NCBI RefSeq assembly: GCF_021390395.1
Contig: NZ_JAJUWT010000001.1
Location: 62,001-126,000, forward strand
DNA length: 64,000 nucleotides
From: Saccharothrix sp. S26
Lineage (GTDB): Bacteria; Actinomycetota; Actinomycetes; Mycobacteriales; Pseudonocardiaceae
Reading direction: 5' to 3'
The position numbers and the translations under genes are program-made. A model generated the notes under the pieces. It saw only the letters and a list, made by a program, of their open reading frames with translations. It did not search any database and was not told the origin of the DNA. Shown one piece after another: positions 8,422 to 15,595 of this stretch. How positions within the stretch are numbered: position 1 is the stretch's first letter; the number at the start of each line of letters is the position of its first letter.

Positions 8422-9459
8422 CGTCGGTCGTGCGGGCGTCGCTTTCGTGAAGGCGGTCCAGAGGAGGTTAAGGGGGTGATCGTGCGCGTAGCGGTCGCGT
8501 TCGCCTGGGCGAGCGAAAATGCCCGTCACGATCTGGAGGTCGGGCACGTAGTCGTGCGCCAAGGCGATGTTACGGAGGTTGGTGCCGGGCAGCTTGCCGG
8601 TCACGGCCGCGTGGGCGACTCGTTCGGTGGTGAGCATGCAGCCGTGGAGCAGTTCCGTGTCGAGCAGCGTGAGGCCGTAGTTCAGGGAGTCGATGTCGGC
8701 GACGACGTTGAGGGCGCCTCGGTAGTCGGGTCCGTACCAGCGGCCGAGGAACTGCGCGAGCAGGCCTGCGGAGGGCACCAGCAGCGGCAAGGCTCTCAAG
8801 GTCTCCGACGAGACGGGCTTGTCGGGCAATTCACGGGGGTTGAGGTTGGTGAGCAGCGCGACGCGTTCGCGGTGCCATTCGATGAAGTCGTAGTCCAGGG
8901 TCACGGGCCGGTCGTACTCGGTGGCGAGACTGCCGAGGACAACGTCGACGTGCTTGGCGTCCAGCCGGGCCCACAGGTCTCGGGTGCGGACGTGCTCGAT
9001 CTTGAGCTGGACGCCCCGGCTCTCGAACTCCGCGCGCAGGGCGGGCCAGATGGTGCCGAGGAACTGCACCGTGAATTCGGTGGTGCCGACGGAGATGGTG
9101 GAGCCGACGCGGCGCCGGGTGTGGTGCAACCTCTCGCCCCAGCCGCGCAACTGCTCGACCGCGAGATCGACGACCTCTTCACCCGAAGGTGTGAAGGCGT
9201 GGTCCTTGCCGCGCCCTTGCTTAAGCACCAGCGCTTCGCCGACCAGGCGGACCGCGGTCCCGTTAAGGTTGTCCAGCTGCTTCTGCACGCTGGACTGCTC
9301 ACGCCCGAGGGCCTTGGCGGCACGCTGCGCGCTGCCGGTGATCTTGACGATGGCGAGCGTGCGCAGTTGGTCGAGGCTGATGTCGAGCACGTGGGGCGGA
9401 AGGTTCAACAACTCGGCGAGCAACGCCGCGTCGTGCTCGGAGCCCGCAGGCTCGGTCAC
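8410..9459 (-). CDS. LysR-family transcriptional regulator
   Basis: An N-terminal helix-turn-helix of LysR type (LDISLDQLRTLAIVKITGSAQRAAKALG, SSVQKQLDNLN) is followed by a periplasmic-binding-protein-like effector domain (STISVGTTEFTVQFL). The N-terminal extension before the helix-turn-helix is longer than usual. GTG 9459 is chosen because AGGAG lies six bases upstream (349 residues); in-frame ATG 9522 would give a longer protein. It is divergent from the radical SAM cassette, with three palindromes between them, and so is the likely regulator of that cassette. The 3' end overlaps the TPR gene by 12 bases. Confidence 0.8.
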   Translation of the reverse strand: MTEPAGSEHDAALLAELLNLPPHVLDISLDQLRTLAIVKITGSAQRAAKALGREQSSVQKQLDNLNGTAVRLVGEALVLKQGRGKDHAFTPSGEEVVDLAVEQLRGWGERLHHTRRRVGSTISVGTTEFTVQFLGTIWPALRAEFESRGVQLKIEHVRTRDLWARLDAKHVDVVLGSLATEYDRPVTLDYDFIEWHRERVALLTNLNPRELPDKPVSSETLRALPLLVPSAGLLAQFLGRWYGPDYRGALNVVADIDSLNYGLTLLDTELLHGCMLTTERVAHAAVTGKLPGTNLRNIALAHDYVPDLQIVTGIFARPGERDRYAHDHPLNLLWTAFTKATPARPTSSP

Positions 9460-9495
9460 CGGTCGCTCCTGTTCATGGCCTTCGCTGTCCGCTCG

Positions 9496-9588
9496 GACAA
9501 CTGGGTTGTCACTGCGCGCCATGACAACGGAACTGTCCCGAATATGTCCACCAGGACACCTTAAGACCAATTACTGTTCGACCGAACA
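9496..9588. promoter_or_regulatory. Divergent control region with three palindromes
   Basis: Between the LysR gene and the radical SAM gene lie three short perfect inverted repeats: GACAAC-3-GTTGTC (9496-9510), TGTCC-4-GGACA (9545-9558) and TGTTCG-2-CGAACA (9575-9588). LysR proteins bind dyads of this kind in divergent promoters. The first overlaps the possible upstream start of the LysR gene, which suits autoregulation. Which dyad binds what is inference. Confidence 0.4.
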
Positions 9589-9642
9589 TCTATTCAGGCT
9601 TGCACGTCCTCGCGTGTCGCCTGGGATGTGGAGAGGTGAGCC

Positions 9643-10758
9643 ATGAGCGCCCGCAGCATCGTCGGCCCAGACCGGGCCGCGTCGTGTTACTTCCGGACCA
9701 CGGTCGACGCACCGCACCGCAAGGCGCTGGTGCAGATCAACGAGGACTGCAACCTGCACTGCGCGCACTGCTTCGTCTCGGCCACGAAGGTCGGCAAGCA
9801 CATGCCGCTGGTGGAAGTCCTCGACAAGGTGATCCCCCGACTCGCGCAATGCCGGGTCACCCGCGTGACGCTGACCGGCGGCGAACCGACGCTGCACCCC
9901 GACTTCATGGAGATCGTGCGTGCCTTCCACGACGCGGGTATGCAGGTCGGGATCTGCACCAACGCCACCACCCTCGACGACGACCGGATCGCGGAACTGG
10001 CGGAAGTCGGCGGGGTGCACTGCAACGTGTCGCTGGACGGGTTCGCCGCCGAGTCCCACGGACGTTTCCGTGGCGACCGTGCCTCGTTCGAGGTCACCGT
10101 CGCCACGGTGCGGAAACTCGCCGAGGCGCACCTGCTCCAGGGCCTGCTGTGCACGCCCAACACGTTGGCGCGCAACGAGGAGTACGCGGAGTTGTGCGCG
10201 TTCGCCCGCGAGCACGGCGCCCGCTACGTGCTGCTCAACCCGCTGGGCAGCATGGGCCGCGGCGTGAAGTCCCAGCGTGCGTTGGCCAAGACCACGATGC
10301 ACATGCAAGAAATCTTCGAACAGACCATCGGGTTCGACGGGCCGGACCTGGACATCGCCCACATCCGCTTCCCCAACACCGAGGGCAGGCCGCTGTCGGG
10401 CTGCGAGGCCGGCACCATCCTGTACGTGTTCACCCCCGGCGAGGTGACCGTCTGCCCCTACCTCGTCTTCGCCGCCCGAACCCCGGCCTCGCAACACGCC
10501 GACACCGAGTTCATCGTGGGTAACATCTTCACCGACGCCGATCTCGCCGCCCGCCTGGACGACTACCGCTTCCACGACCGCTACCGCGTCGGTGACAACC
10601 CCACCTGCGGCGCATGCTCACTCAACGACGGCTGCGGCAAGGGCTGCCCCGCTGCCGTGATCGCCAACGGAGGCCGCATCGGCCAGGTCGATACCGATCA
10701 ATGCCCGGTCCCGGTTCCCACGCAAGGCCGTCGGCTGCTGCCGCTGACGCCCGCATGA
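9643..10758 (+). CDS. Radical SAM/SPASM-type protein
   Basis: A 371-residue radical SAM enzyme. The [4Fe-4S] motif CNLHCAHC (Cys 36, 40, 43) is followed by LTGGEPTLHPDF, the SAM-contacting GGE motif, and by an NVSLDG strand. The C-terminus carries further cysteines (GCEAG, TVCPYL, CGACSLNDGCGKGCPA) typical of a SPASM or twitch auxiliary cluster. Such proteins modify peptides or small molecules by radical chemistry. The ATG at 9643 follows GGAGAGGTGAGCC. Its stop overlaps the ATG of the kinase gene (ATGA), so it leads a cassette of kinase, EEP and NUDIX genes. No obvious peptide substrate is encoded nearby. The substrate is unknown. Confidence 0.85.
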   Translation: MSARSIVGPDRAASCYFRTTVDAPHRKALVQINEDCNLHCAHCFVSATKVGKHMPLVEVLDKVIPRLAQCRVTRVTLTGGEPTLHPDFMEIVRAFHDAGMQVGICTNATTLDDDRIAELAEVGGVHCNVSLDGFAAESHGRFRGDRASFEVTVATVRKLAEAHLLQGLLCTPNTLARNEEYAELCAFAREHGARYVLLNPLGSMGRGVKSQRALAKTTMHMQEIFEQTIGFDGPDLDIAHIRFPNTEGRPLSGCEAGTILYVFTPGEVTVCPYLVFAARTPASQHADTEFIVGNIFTDADLAARLDDYRFHDRYRVGDNPTCGACSLNDGCGKGCPAAVIANGGRIGQVDTDQCPVPVPTQGRRLLPLTPA

Positions 10759-11426
10759 CCACCACCGAAGCCCGGCGACTGCCCGGAACGCTGATCACCA
10801 TCGACGGCCCCGGCGGTGTCGGCAAGTCCACCACCACGGCCCGCGTGATCGAACTCCTCACCGCCACGGGCGCCACCGTCCACGGCACGACCCAGCCGTC
10901 ACGCACCCCGCTGGGCGAGCTCATCCGCCACGGCACCGACACCTACCGCGGACTCGCGCTGGCCAACCTCTGCGCGGGCGACCGCCTACACCAGCTCGCC
11001 GCCGAAATCCTGCCCGCCCTCGCCGACAGCAGGATCGTGGTCAGCGACCGGTACGTGCCCTCCTCATTGGTCCTGCAAGGGCTCGACGGCCTCACCTTCG
11101 ACACCGTCTGGCACCTCAACGACAGCGTCTACCGACCCGACCTCGCCGTCATCCTCAACGCCGACCCCGACGTCATCGCACACCGACTGCACAGCCGCGG
11201 CGCACACAGCCGCTTCGAACGCACCACCGACAGCAGCACCCACGAGTCCCTCGGCTACCACCGCGCCGCGACCTACCTCCGCGAACGAGGATGGCCCGTC
11301 ACCACCCTCGACACGACCACGGCCCACCCCTACGAGATCGCCGACCAGATCGTCGACCTCATCCGACCACCCGCCCCCACCTATCCGATCGACGGGATCA
11401 CGGAGGAGAACCCGGCATGCCCCTGA
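10755..11426 (+). CDS. Thymidylate-kinase-like nucleotide kinase
   Basis: A 223-residue P-loop kinase of the dTMP-kinase family. It has Walker A ITIDGPGGVGKSTTT (about residues 12-26), the DR(Y/H) motif VVSDRYVPSSLVLQG and a LADSRIVV strand. Canonical dTMP kinases phosphorylate dTMP, but paralogues in gene clusters act on other nucleotides, and the downstream EEP and NUDIX genes suggest nucleotide-derived chemistry here. ATG 10755 overlaps the stop of the radical SAM gene. The 3' end overlaps the next gene by 10 bases. A housekeeping tmk would not normally sit in such a cassette. Confidence 0.8.
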   Translation: MTTTEARRLPGTLITIDGPGGVGKSTTTARVIELLTATGATVHGTTQPSRTPLGELIRHGTDTYRGLALANLCAGDRLHQLAAEILPALADSRIVVSDRYVPSSLVLQGLDGLTFDTVWHLNDSVYRPDLAVILNADPDVIAHRLHSRGAHSRFERTTDSSTHESLGYHRAATYLRERGWPVTTLDTTTAHPYEIADQIVDLIRPPAPTYPIDGITEENPACP

Positions 11427-12259
11427 GCCTGCTCACCCTCAACCTCGGCGCCCCCTCCCTCGACCGCGCCCGACGCCAACTTGCCTGGCTCGCCGACCGC
11501 CCCGAGGACGTCTTCGTCCTCACCGAGACCAAAGCCACCCCGGGCACGAAGCACCTGGCCGACACCTTCACCGCGGCCGGCTACGCGGTGACCCTGCCCC
11601 ACCACGCCGACGGCGAACTCGGCGTCCTCATCGTCAGCAAAACGGCCACCCGCCCCGACCCGCTCACCGACCACCTCGACTACCTCCCGGCCCGAGCGAC
11701 CGGCGTCGTCACCCACACTGACCACGGCCCCCTCCGCATCCTCGGCGCCTACGTGCCCTCCCGCGACGCCACCCTGGACAAGACCGAACGCAAAAAACGC
11801 TGGATCGCCGGCTTCCAAGCCGCCCTCGACACCACCCGCACCGACACACCGGTCCTACTGCTGGGTGACCTGAACGTCATCGAACCCGACCACCAACCAC
11901 CCCACCGGGGCCAGTTCGCGCCGTTCGAATACGACTTCTACCGCGACCTCACCCGCCGCCACGGCCTGCTCGACCTCTACCGCCATCACCACCCCGACCG
12001 GATCGACCACAGCTGGGCCCGCCGCCCCGAACTCGGCTACCGCTACGACCACGCCCACGCCACCCCCGACCTGGCCGACCAGCTCCTGACCTGCGCCTAC
12101 GTCCACGACACCCGCACACCGCAGGCAGACGGCACCCGGCTCACCGACCACTCCGGACTCGCCGTCACCTTGAACCTCACCCCCGCCACCAGGCTGCTAA
12201 CGTCCGACCCCACCACGGTGGCCACCCAGCACGACGAACCCGAATTCACCCTCTTCTAG
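11417..12259 (+). CDS. Endonuclease/exonuclease/phosphatase (EEP)-fold protein
   Basis: A 280-residue EEP-fold protein. LLTLNLG is the first strand, VLTETKA carries the metal-binding Glu, LLLGDLNVIEPDH is the DxN motif, and TDHSGLAVTL the C-terminal DH motif. EEP enzymes hydrolyse phosphodiester or phosphate bonds in nucleic acids, nucleotides or lipids. No signal peptide is present, so it acts in the cytoplasm. ATG 11417 has GGAGGAG upstream and starts inside the end of the kinase gene, so the two are co-translated. Confidence 0.8.
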   Translation: MPLSLLTLNLGAPSLDRARRQLAWLADRPEDVFVLTETKATPGTKHLADTFTAAGYAVTLPHHADGELGVLIVSKTATRPDPLTDHLDYLPARATGVVTHTDHGPLRILGAYVPSRDATLDKTERKKRWIAGFQAALDTTRTDTPVLLLGDLNVIEPDHQPPHRGQFAPFEYDFYRDLTRRHGLLDLYRHHHPDRIDHSWARRPELGYRYDHAHATPDLADQLLTCAYVHDTRTPQADGTRLTDHSGLAVTLNLTPATRLLTSDPTTVATQHDEPEFTLF

Positions 12260-12315
12260 CCGCCCCGCCGGCCACCGATGCCCCGACCGCCACACCCTCG
12301 AGGGACACCGCACGG

Positions 12316-12810
12316 ATGGCCGGCACCACCAGCACCACCCCACGCATCGGCGCCCGCGTACTCCTGCTCGACCCCGCCGACCGGGTCCTGCTCATCCACG
12401 CCCGCGACCCCGACCAACCCGACCACCACTGGTGGGAACTACCCGGCGGCGGCCTCGACCCCGACGAAACCCCCACCGACGCGGCCCGCCGCGAACTCGC
12501 CGAGGAAACCGGCATCCACAACATCACCCTGGGCCCCCAACTCTGGATCCGCGAAAGCCGCTTCCACTACCGCGGCCGACAGCACCACCGCATCGACCAC
12601 GTCTACCTCGCCCGCACCACCACGACCACACCCCAGGTCCCGCTCAAACCGACCGAGAACGAGAAAGTCGGCCTCATCGAACGCCGCTGGCGCACCCTCG
12701 ACGACCTCACCGACTGCACCGACAAACTCCTCCCCGCCGAACTCCCCGATCTGCTGTGGCAAGTCCTCGACGGCCACCTCCCCACCACGCCGCTCGTCCT
12801 CACCGGCTGA
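12316..12810 (+). CDS. NUDIX hydrolase
   Basis: A 164-residue NUDIX protein. The full Nudix box spans residues 44-67 (starts GGGLDPDE, key residues REL..EETGI). The protein probably cleaves a nucleoside diphosphate linked to another group. ATG 12316 lies 56 bases after the EEP gene on the same strand and is the likely last gene of the radical SAM cassette. The preceding spacer shows no terminator. The substrate is unknown. Confidence 0.85.
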   Translation: MAGTTSTTPRIGARVLLLDPADRVLLIHARDPDQPDHHWWELPGGGLDPDETPTDAARRELAEETGIHNITLGPQLWIRESRFHYRGRQHHRIDHVYLARTTTTTPQVPLKPTENEKVGLIERRWRTLDDLTDCTDKLLPAELPDLLWQVLDGHLPTTPLVLTG

Positions 12811-12830
12811 GCACCCACCAGGTGCCCCAC

Positions 12831-13092
12831 CTACGACCGTCGAGGTGTGGACTCGGGTTCGTCACCGAGCCGGAGGGAGGTCAGGAACGCGACCGCGGCC
12901 CGGTGCGCCGGCCCGTCCGGTGGCACGACCTCCAACAGCGCGACGAGGGCGAGCAGTCGGTCCTTGTCCATCACCTCGAAGTAGCGGACGAGGTAGGTGT
13001 TCCAGCGGCTGTCCACTCCGCAAGCTCGGCAAGGGCGCCACCAGGTGCCGGAACCGATCGACCAACCGCTCGTACTCGTGCCCCTCGATCAC
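12831..13092 (-). pseudogene. Small conserved-looking protein, apparently frameshifted
   Basis: The first part, from GTG 13092 (IEGHEYERLVDRFRHLVAP), and the last part (YLVRYFEVMDKDRLLALVALL and the next 30 residues, ending at 12831) both read like natural protein, but they are in different frames. The switch lies near 13010-13035. Read straight from GTG 13092, the frame ends at 12862 in arginine-rich nonsense. The GTG overlaps the TGA of the 35-codon ORF upstream. I do not recognise the family; a sequencing error is also possible. Confidence 0.4.
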
Positions 13093-13196
13093 CGACGACC
13101 CACCCACACCTCACAGGCAGGCACACGGCGGTCGGGGAAGAACCGCTCTACGGTCATCGCACAAGCGTTCGATTCCATGACGAGCATGGTTGTCAT
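13089..13196 (-). CDS. 35-residue peptide, coupled ORF after the methyltransferase
   Basis: ATG 13196 is preceded by AAAGGGGGAACC at normal spacing and begins 18 bases after the methyltransferase stop. The peptide starts MTTMLVMESNACAM and ends RVPACEVWVGRR, with two cysteines. Its TGA overlaps the GTG of the following ORF (GTGA). The ribosome-binding site and the double coupling suggest that it is translated. It could be a modified-peptide precursor, a leader, or the 5' part of a broken longer gene. It has no FxLD motif. Confidence 0.45.
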   Translation of the reverse strand: MTTMLVMESNACAMTVERFFPDRRVPACEVWVGRR

Positions 13197-13213
13197 GCCG
13201 GTTCCCCCTTTCT

Positions 13214-14479
13214 TCAGCCGCGTGTCGCGGTGGTGTGTTCTGCGTGGTCAGCGCTGGTGGACCAGGTGACGACCACGCGGGTGTGGCGGCGGTCCATGAC
13301 GAACCCCGAGGGCAGCGCCTCGTCCGGGATCGCGGCGGGGTAAACCGTGATGTGGGCGCGATGCTCGCTGTGGCGGTGTTCCCGGTCCCAGGTGCGGATG
13401 TCGGCCACGACCTGGTCCGCCAGCTGCGCGGCGTCGGGGCCGTGGGCGAAGACGCCGAACTCGGCGCGGTCGGTGTCGGGAACGCGGCGGGTGACCCGGT
13501 AGGCGAAGCCGGTGTCGCTGTAACGCGTGGGCGCACCCCATTGCGCCCAGCCGCTCACCAACTTGGCGTCGACGGCGGGCTTCAGCGCCTGGAGCAGTCC
13601 GAACCGGCCGGGCCGGGTGGCCAGGAACAGGTCCAGGTCGTCGAACGGCTCCGTACCGCCGACCTCGACCCCCGACCACGCCTCAGTCCGGCCACCGAGC
13701 AGCGCGTCGGCCAGCGCCACCGGATTGGTGTCGGCCGGGCCATCGATGCGCAGGCCGACCTGCTCCCCCTCGACGAGGGACAGGAACGTCTCCTCGTGCG
13801 CACCCAAGCCCTGCATCGCCACGAACCCGGCCCGCTGGTGGTCACGATCCACCAGGATGCCTTCGACCTCGTCCAGCGCCACGGTGCGGGTGGTCCCGCG
13901 CATCAGCAGCGGCACCACGATCCGGCCGCCCTCGACCAGCTGCTCCCGCCACGCGGGCGGCAGATCCCAGGCACCGACGGTGACGATGATGCGGTCGAAC
14001 CGTTCCTCGTCGGCGATGGGGTGCTCGGCGTCGCCATGCACTACCCGCACCGCCGGGTAACCGGCCTCGGTCAGCAGGCGCCGGGCGCGTTCGACGACAT
14101 CGCCGTCGATGTCGACCGACACCACGTACCCGGTCGGGCCGACGATCTCGGCGATCAGCGCGGCGTTGTAGCCGCCGGAGCCGATCTCCAGCACCCGCAT
14201 CCCGGGACGCAGGTCGGCTTGCTCCAGCATCGCCGCCTGGATCGCGGGCGCGGAGACGCTGCTCAACGCCGCACCGTCAGGGCCGCGTTTGGTCACCACG
14301 GACTTGTTGGCCGCATACGCCTGCTCCGGTGTGGCCTCCGGGGCGAACAGGTGTCGTGGGACCGCGGCGAACGCCTGGGCCACCGCGTGGGTGTGCAACG
14401 CCTTGAGTGCCCACAGTTCGTCGAGCATTCCTCGGCGCAGGTTGTCCGGATTCGCGGCGGTGTCGTCGGGCATTGTCAT
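13214..14479 (-). CDS. PIMT-like methyltransferase of the FxLD lanthipeptide type
   Basis: A 421-residue protein whose N-terminal half resembles protein-L-isoaspartate methyltransferases: AVPRHLFAPEATPEQAYA, SSVSAPAIQAAMLEQA, the SAM motif VLEIGSGGYNAAL (about residues 97-109), and IIVTVGAWDLPPAW. The C-terminal half (TWDREHRHS, DRRHTRVVVTW) matches my memory of the family named methyltransferase, FxLD system. Those usually act with a lanthipeptide synthetase and an FxLD precursor, neither of which is in this window. ATG 14479 overlaps the TGA of a 30-codon ORF (ATGA). It is the second gene of a short minus-strand operon. The substrate is therefore open. Confidence 0.8.
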   Translation of the reverse strand: MTMPDDTAANPDNLRRGMLDELWALKALHTHAVAQAFAAVPRHLFAPEATPEQAYAANKSVVTKRGPDGAALSSVSAPAIQAAMLEQADLRPGMRVLEIGSGGYNAALIAEIVGPTGYVVSVDIDGDVVERARRLLTEAGYPAVRVVHGDAEHPIADEERFDRIIVTVGAWDLPPAWREQLVEGGRIVVPLLMRGTTRTVALDEVEGILVDRDHQRAGFVAMQGLGAHEETFLSLVEGEQVGLRIDGPADTNPVALADALLGGRTEAWSGVEVGGTEPFDDLDLFLATRPGRFGLLQALKPAVDAKLVSGWAQWGAPTRYSDTGFAYRVTRRVPDTDRAEFGVFAHGPDAAQLADQVVADIRTWDREHRHSEHRAHITVYPAAIPDEALPSGFVMDRRHTRVVVTWSTSADHAEHTTATRG

Positions 14480-14568
14480 CGGCGCGCCGCCTGCACGTGG
14501 TGGGACCGCACCGTCACCTGCGAGCCGGCCTGCGGTGTCGTCGGGTGGTCGATCCTGTGGGCCCTCAT
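14476..14568 (-). CDS. 30-residue peptide ORF coupled to the methyltransferase
   Basis: ATG 14568 has AAGGAG nine bases upstream, and the TGA overlaps the methyltransferase ATG. The product starts MRAHRIDHPTTPQAG and ends VQAARR. It is basic and histidine-rich and lacks cysteine or FxLD. It could be a leader peptide that drives translation of the methyltransferase, or a small substrate. The ribosome-binding site and stop/start overlap are the only evidence for translation. Confidence 0.45.
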   Translation of the reverse strand: MRAHRIDHPTTPQAGSQVTVRSHHVQAARR

Positions 14569-14706
14569 GGGCTGGCACTCCTTGCGGTTGCACGGTCGTG
14601 GTCGGCGAGTTCGTGCCTTGGTCGCCTGTGGCTGTCGACCGTACTCGTGTGGTGACTCCGTGTTATCAAGTGGTGTGGTGGTGCCCGTGGCTGTCTTGCC
14701 GGGTCC

Positions 14707-14942
14707 TCACCGCTGGAACTTGCGTCCTTCGCAACCGATGTCGCCGTGGTCCGGGAGGTGGGGGGAACGCCGCTGGGCATCGGCCTCGCGGTGGGTCTGG
14801 TCGCTCCACTCCTGGACCGCCGCGTTGCCGAGGATTTGGGGTAGTTCGGAAGGCCGACCTCCGGCTGGCCGGGCCCGAGGGAGACCTCTTGTTCGAGCAC
14901 GTCACCGGCGTTGTCCAGCCGGGGGTCGCCGGTGCCCATGCG
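14707..14942 (-). pseudogene. Gene fragment, frameshifted, family not recognised
   Basis: Readable pieces are DPRLDNAGDVLEQEVSLG and, after a one-base deletion in a C run near 14845, QILGNAAVQEWSDQTHREADA, ending at the TGA 14709-14707. It directly abuts the end of a WXG100-type remnant and probably belonged to a different gene. No function can be assigned. The 140 bases up to the 30-codon ORF hold its promoter region and nothing else that I can see. Confidence 0.35.
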
Positions 14943-15457
14943 TAGCGCGGTCGCCGCCGCGAACTTGATGATCGCGTTGGACATGAACGTCGCGATGGCG
15001 CCCGGACCGCGCCGCGCACGACATCGATGGCCGATGCGGCCACCGTCATGGCCTGGGCGGCGGAGGTGGCGTGGCTAGCGCCACCCGTGACCACGGTGGA
15101 GAAGTCCTGCACGGCCTTGCGTTAGCCGTCGATCGCCACGCCCTGGGAACCGCTCAGCGTGTCGAGCGTGTCGGAGTGCTTCTCGGAGGTCTCCCGCATG
15201 CGCTTGGCGATGTTGCTCCACGTCGTCGCCATCGCATTCACGGCGTCCGGGTCGCCTGCGAGTAGGTCGAGACCTTCCTTTGAGGAGACCGATGTGGTAA
15301 CTGGCCAGCTGGCGGACGTGCCTTTGCCGAGCCGTTCATTGAGCGCGTATAGCTCATCGTCGAGCCGACCCACCAGTTCACCGGCCGAGATCGACCGGAC
15401 GGGTCCTCGACGGAGACCTTCCGCAGGACTCCGAGCGCAACGGCGCTTCGACGGCAT
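14943..15457 (-). pseudogene. WXG100/ESX-type protein, disrupted
   Basis: The reading GDPDAVNAMATTWSNIAKRM, ETSEKHSDTLDTLSGSQG and, further on, VQDFSTVVTGGASHATSAA, SNAIIKFAAATAL resembles the N-terminal helical region of actinobacterial WXG100-like secreted proteins. An in-frame TAA at 15124-15122 and a one-base deletion near 14997 break it, and the 3' part is missing. It is one of several ESX-type relics in this window. Bases 15458-15502 show nothing. Confidence 0.6.
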
Positions 15458-15534
15458 GCAGCAACCGCCCCACCGGATCGTTGCAGCGCGGGGATCAGAG
15501 TCGTCGAAATTTGTCGACTTTCAGGCTGGCCACA

Positions 15535-15550
15535 TGTTGGCAATGTCAAC
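15535..15550. promoter_or_regulatory. Shared operator-like motif, copy 1
   Basis: TGTTGGCAATGTCAAC lies 46 bases upstream of the HTH-methylase-like gene. The same motif with a single difference (G for A at position 8) lies at 32764-32779 upstream of the kinase-helicase operon. The GTTG...CAAC ends form a dyad. Exact recurrence at the two outer promoters of one gene system suggests binding by one regulator. A second dyad, GTCGA-6-TCGAC, lies at 15503-15518. Confidence 0.55.
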
Positions 15551-15595
15551 GTGAACCACAGCAGATGTGACGGGGGTGACGTATACGATCGTCAG

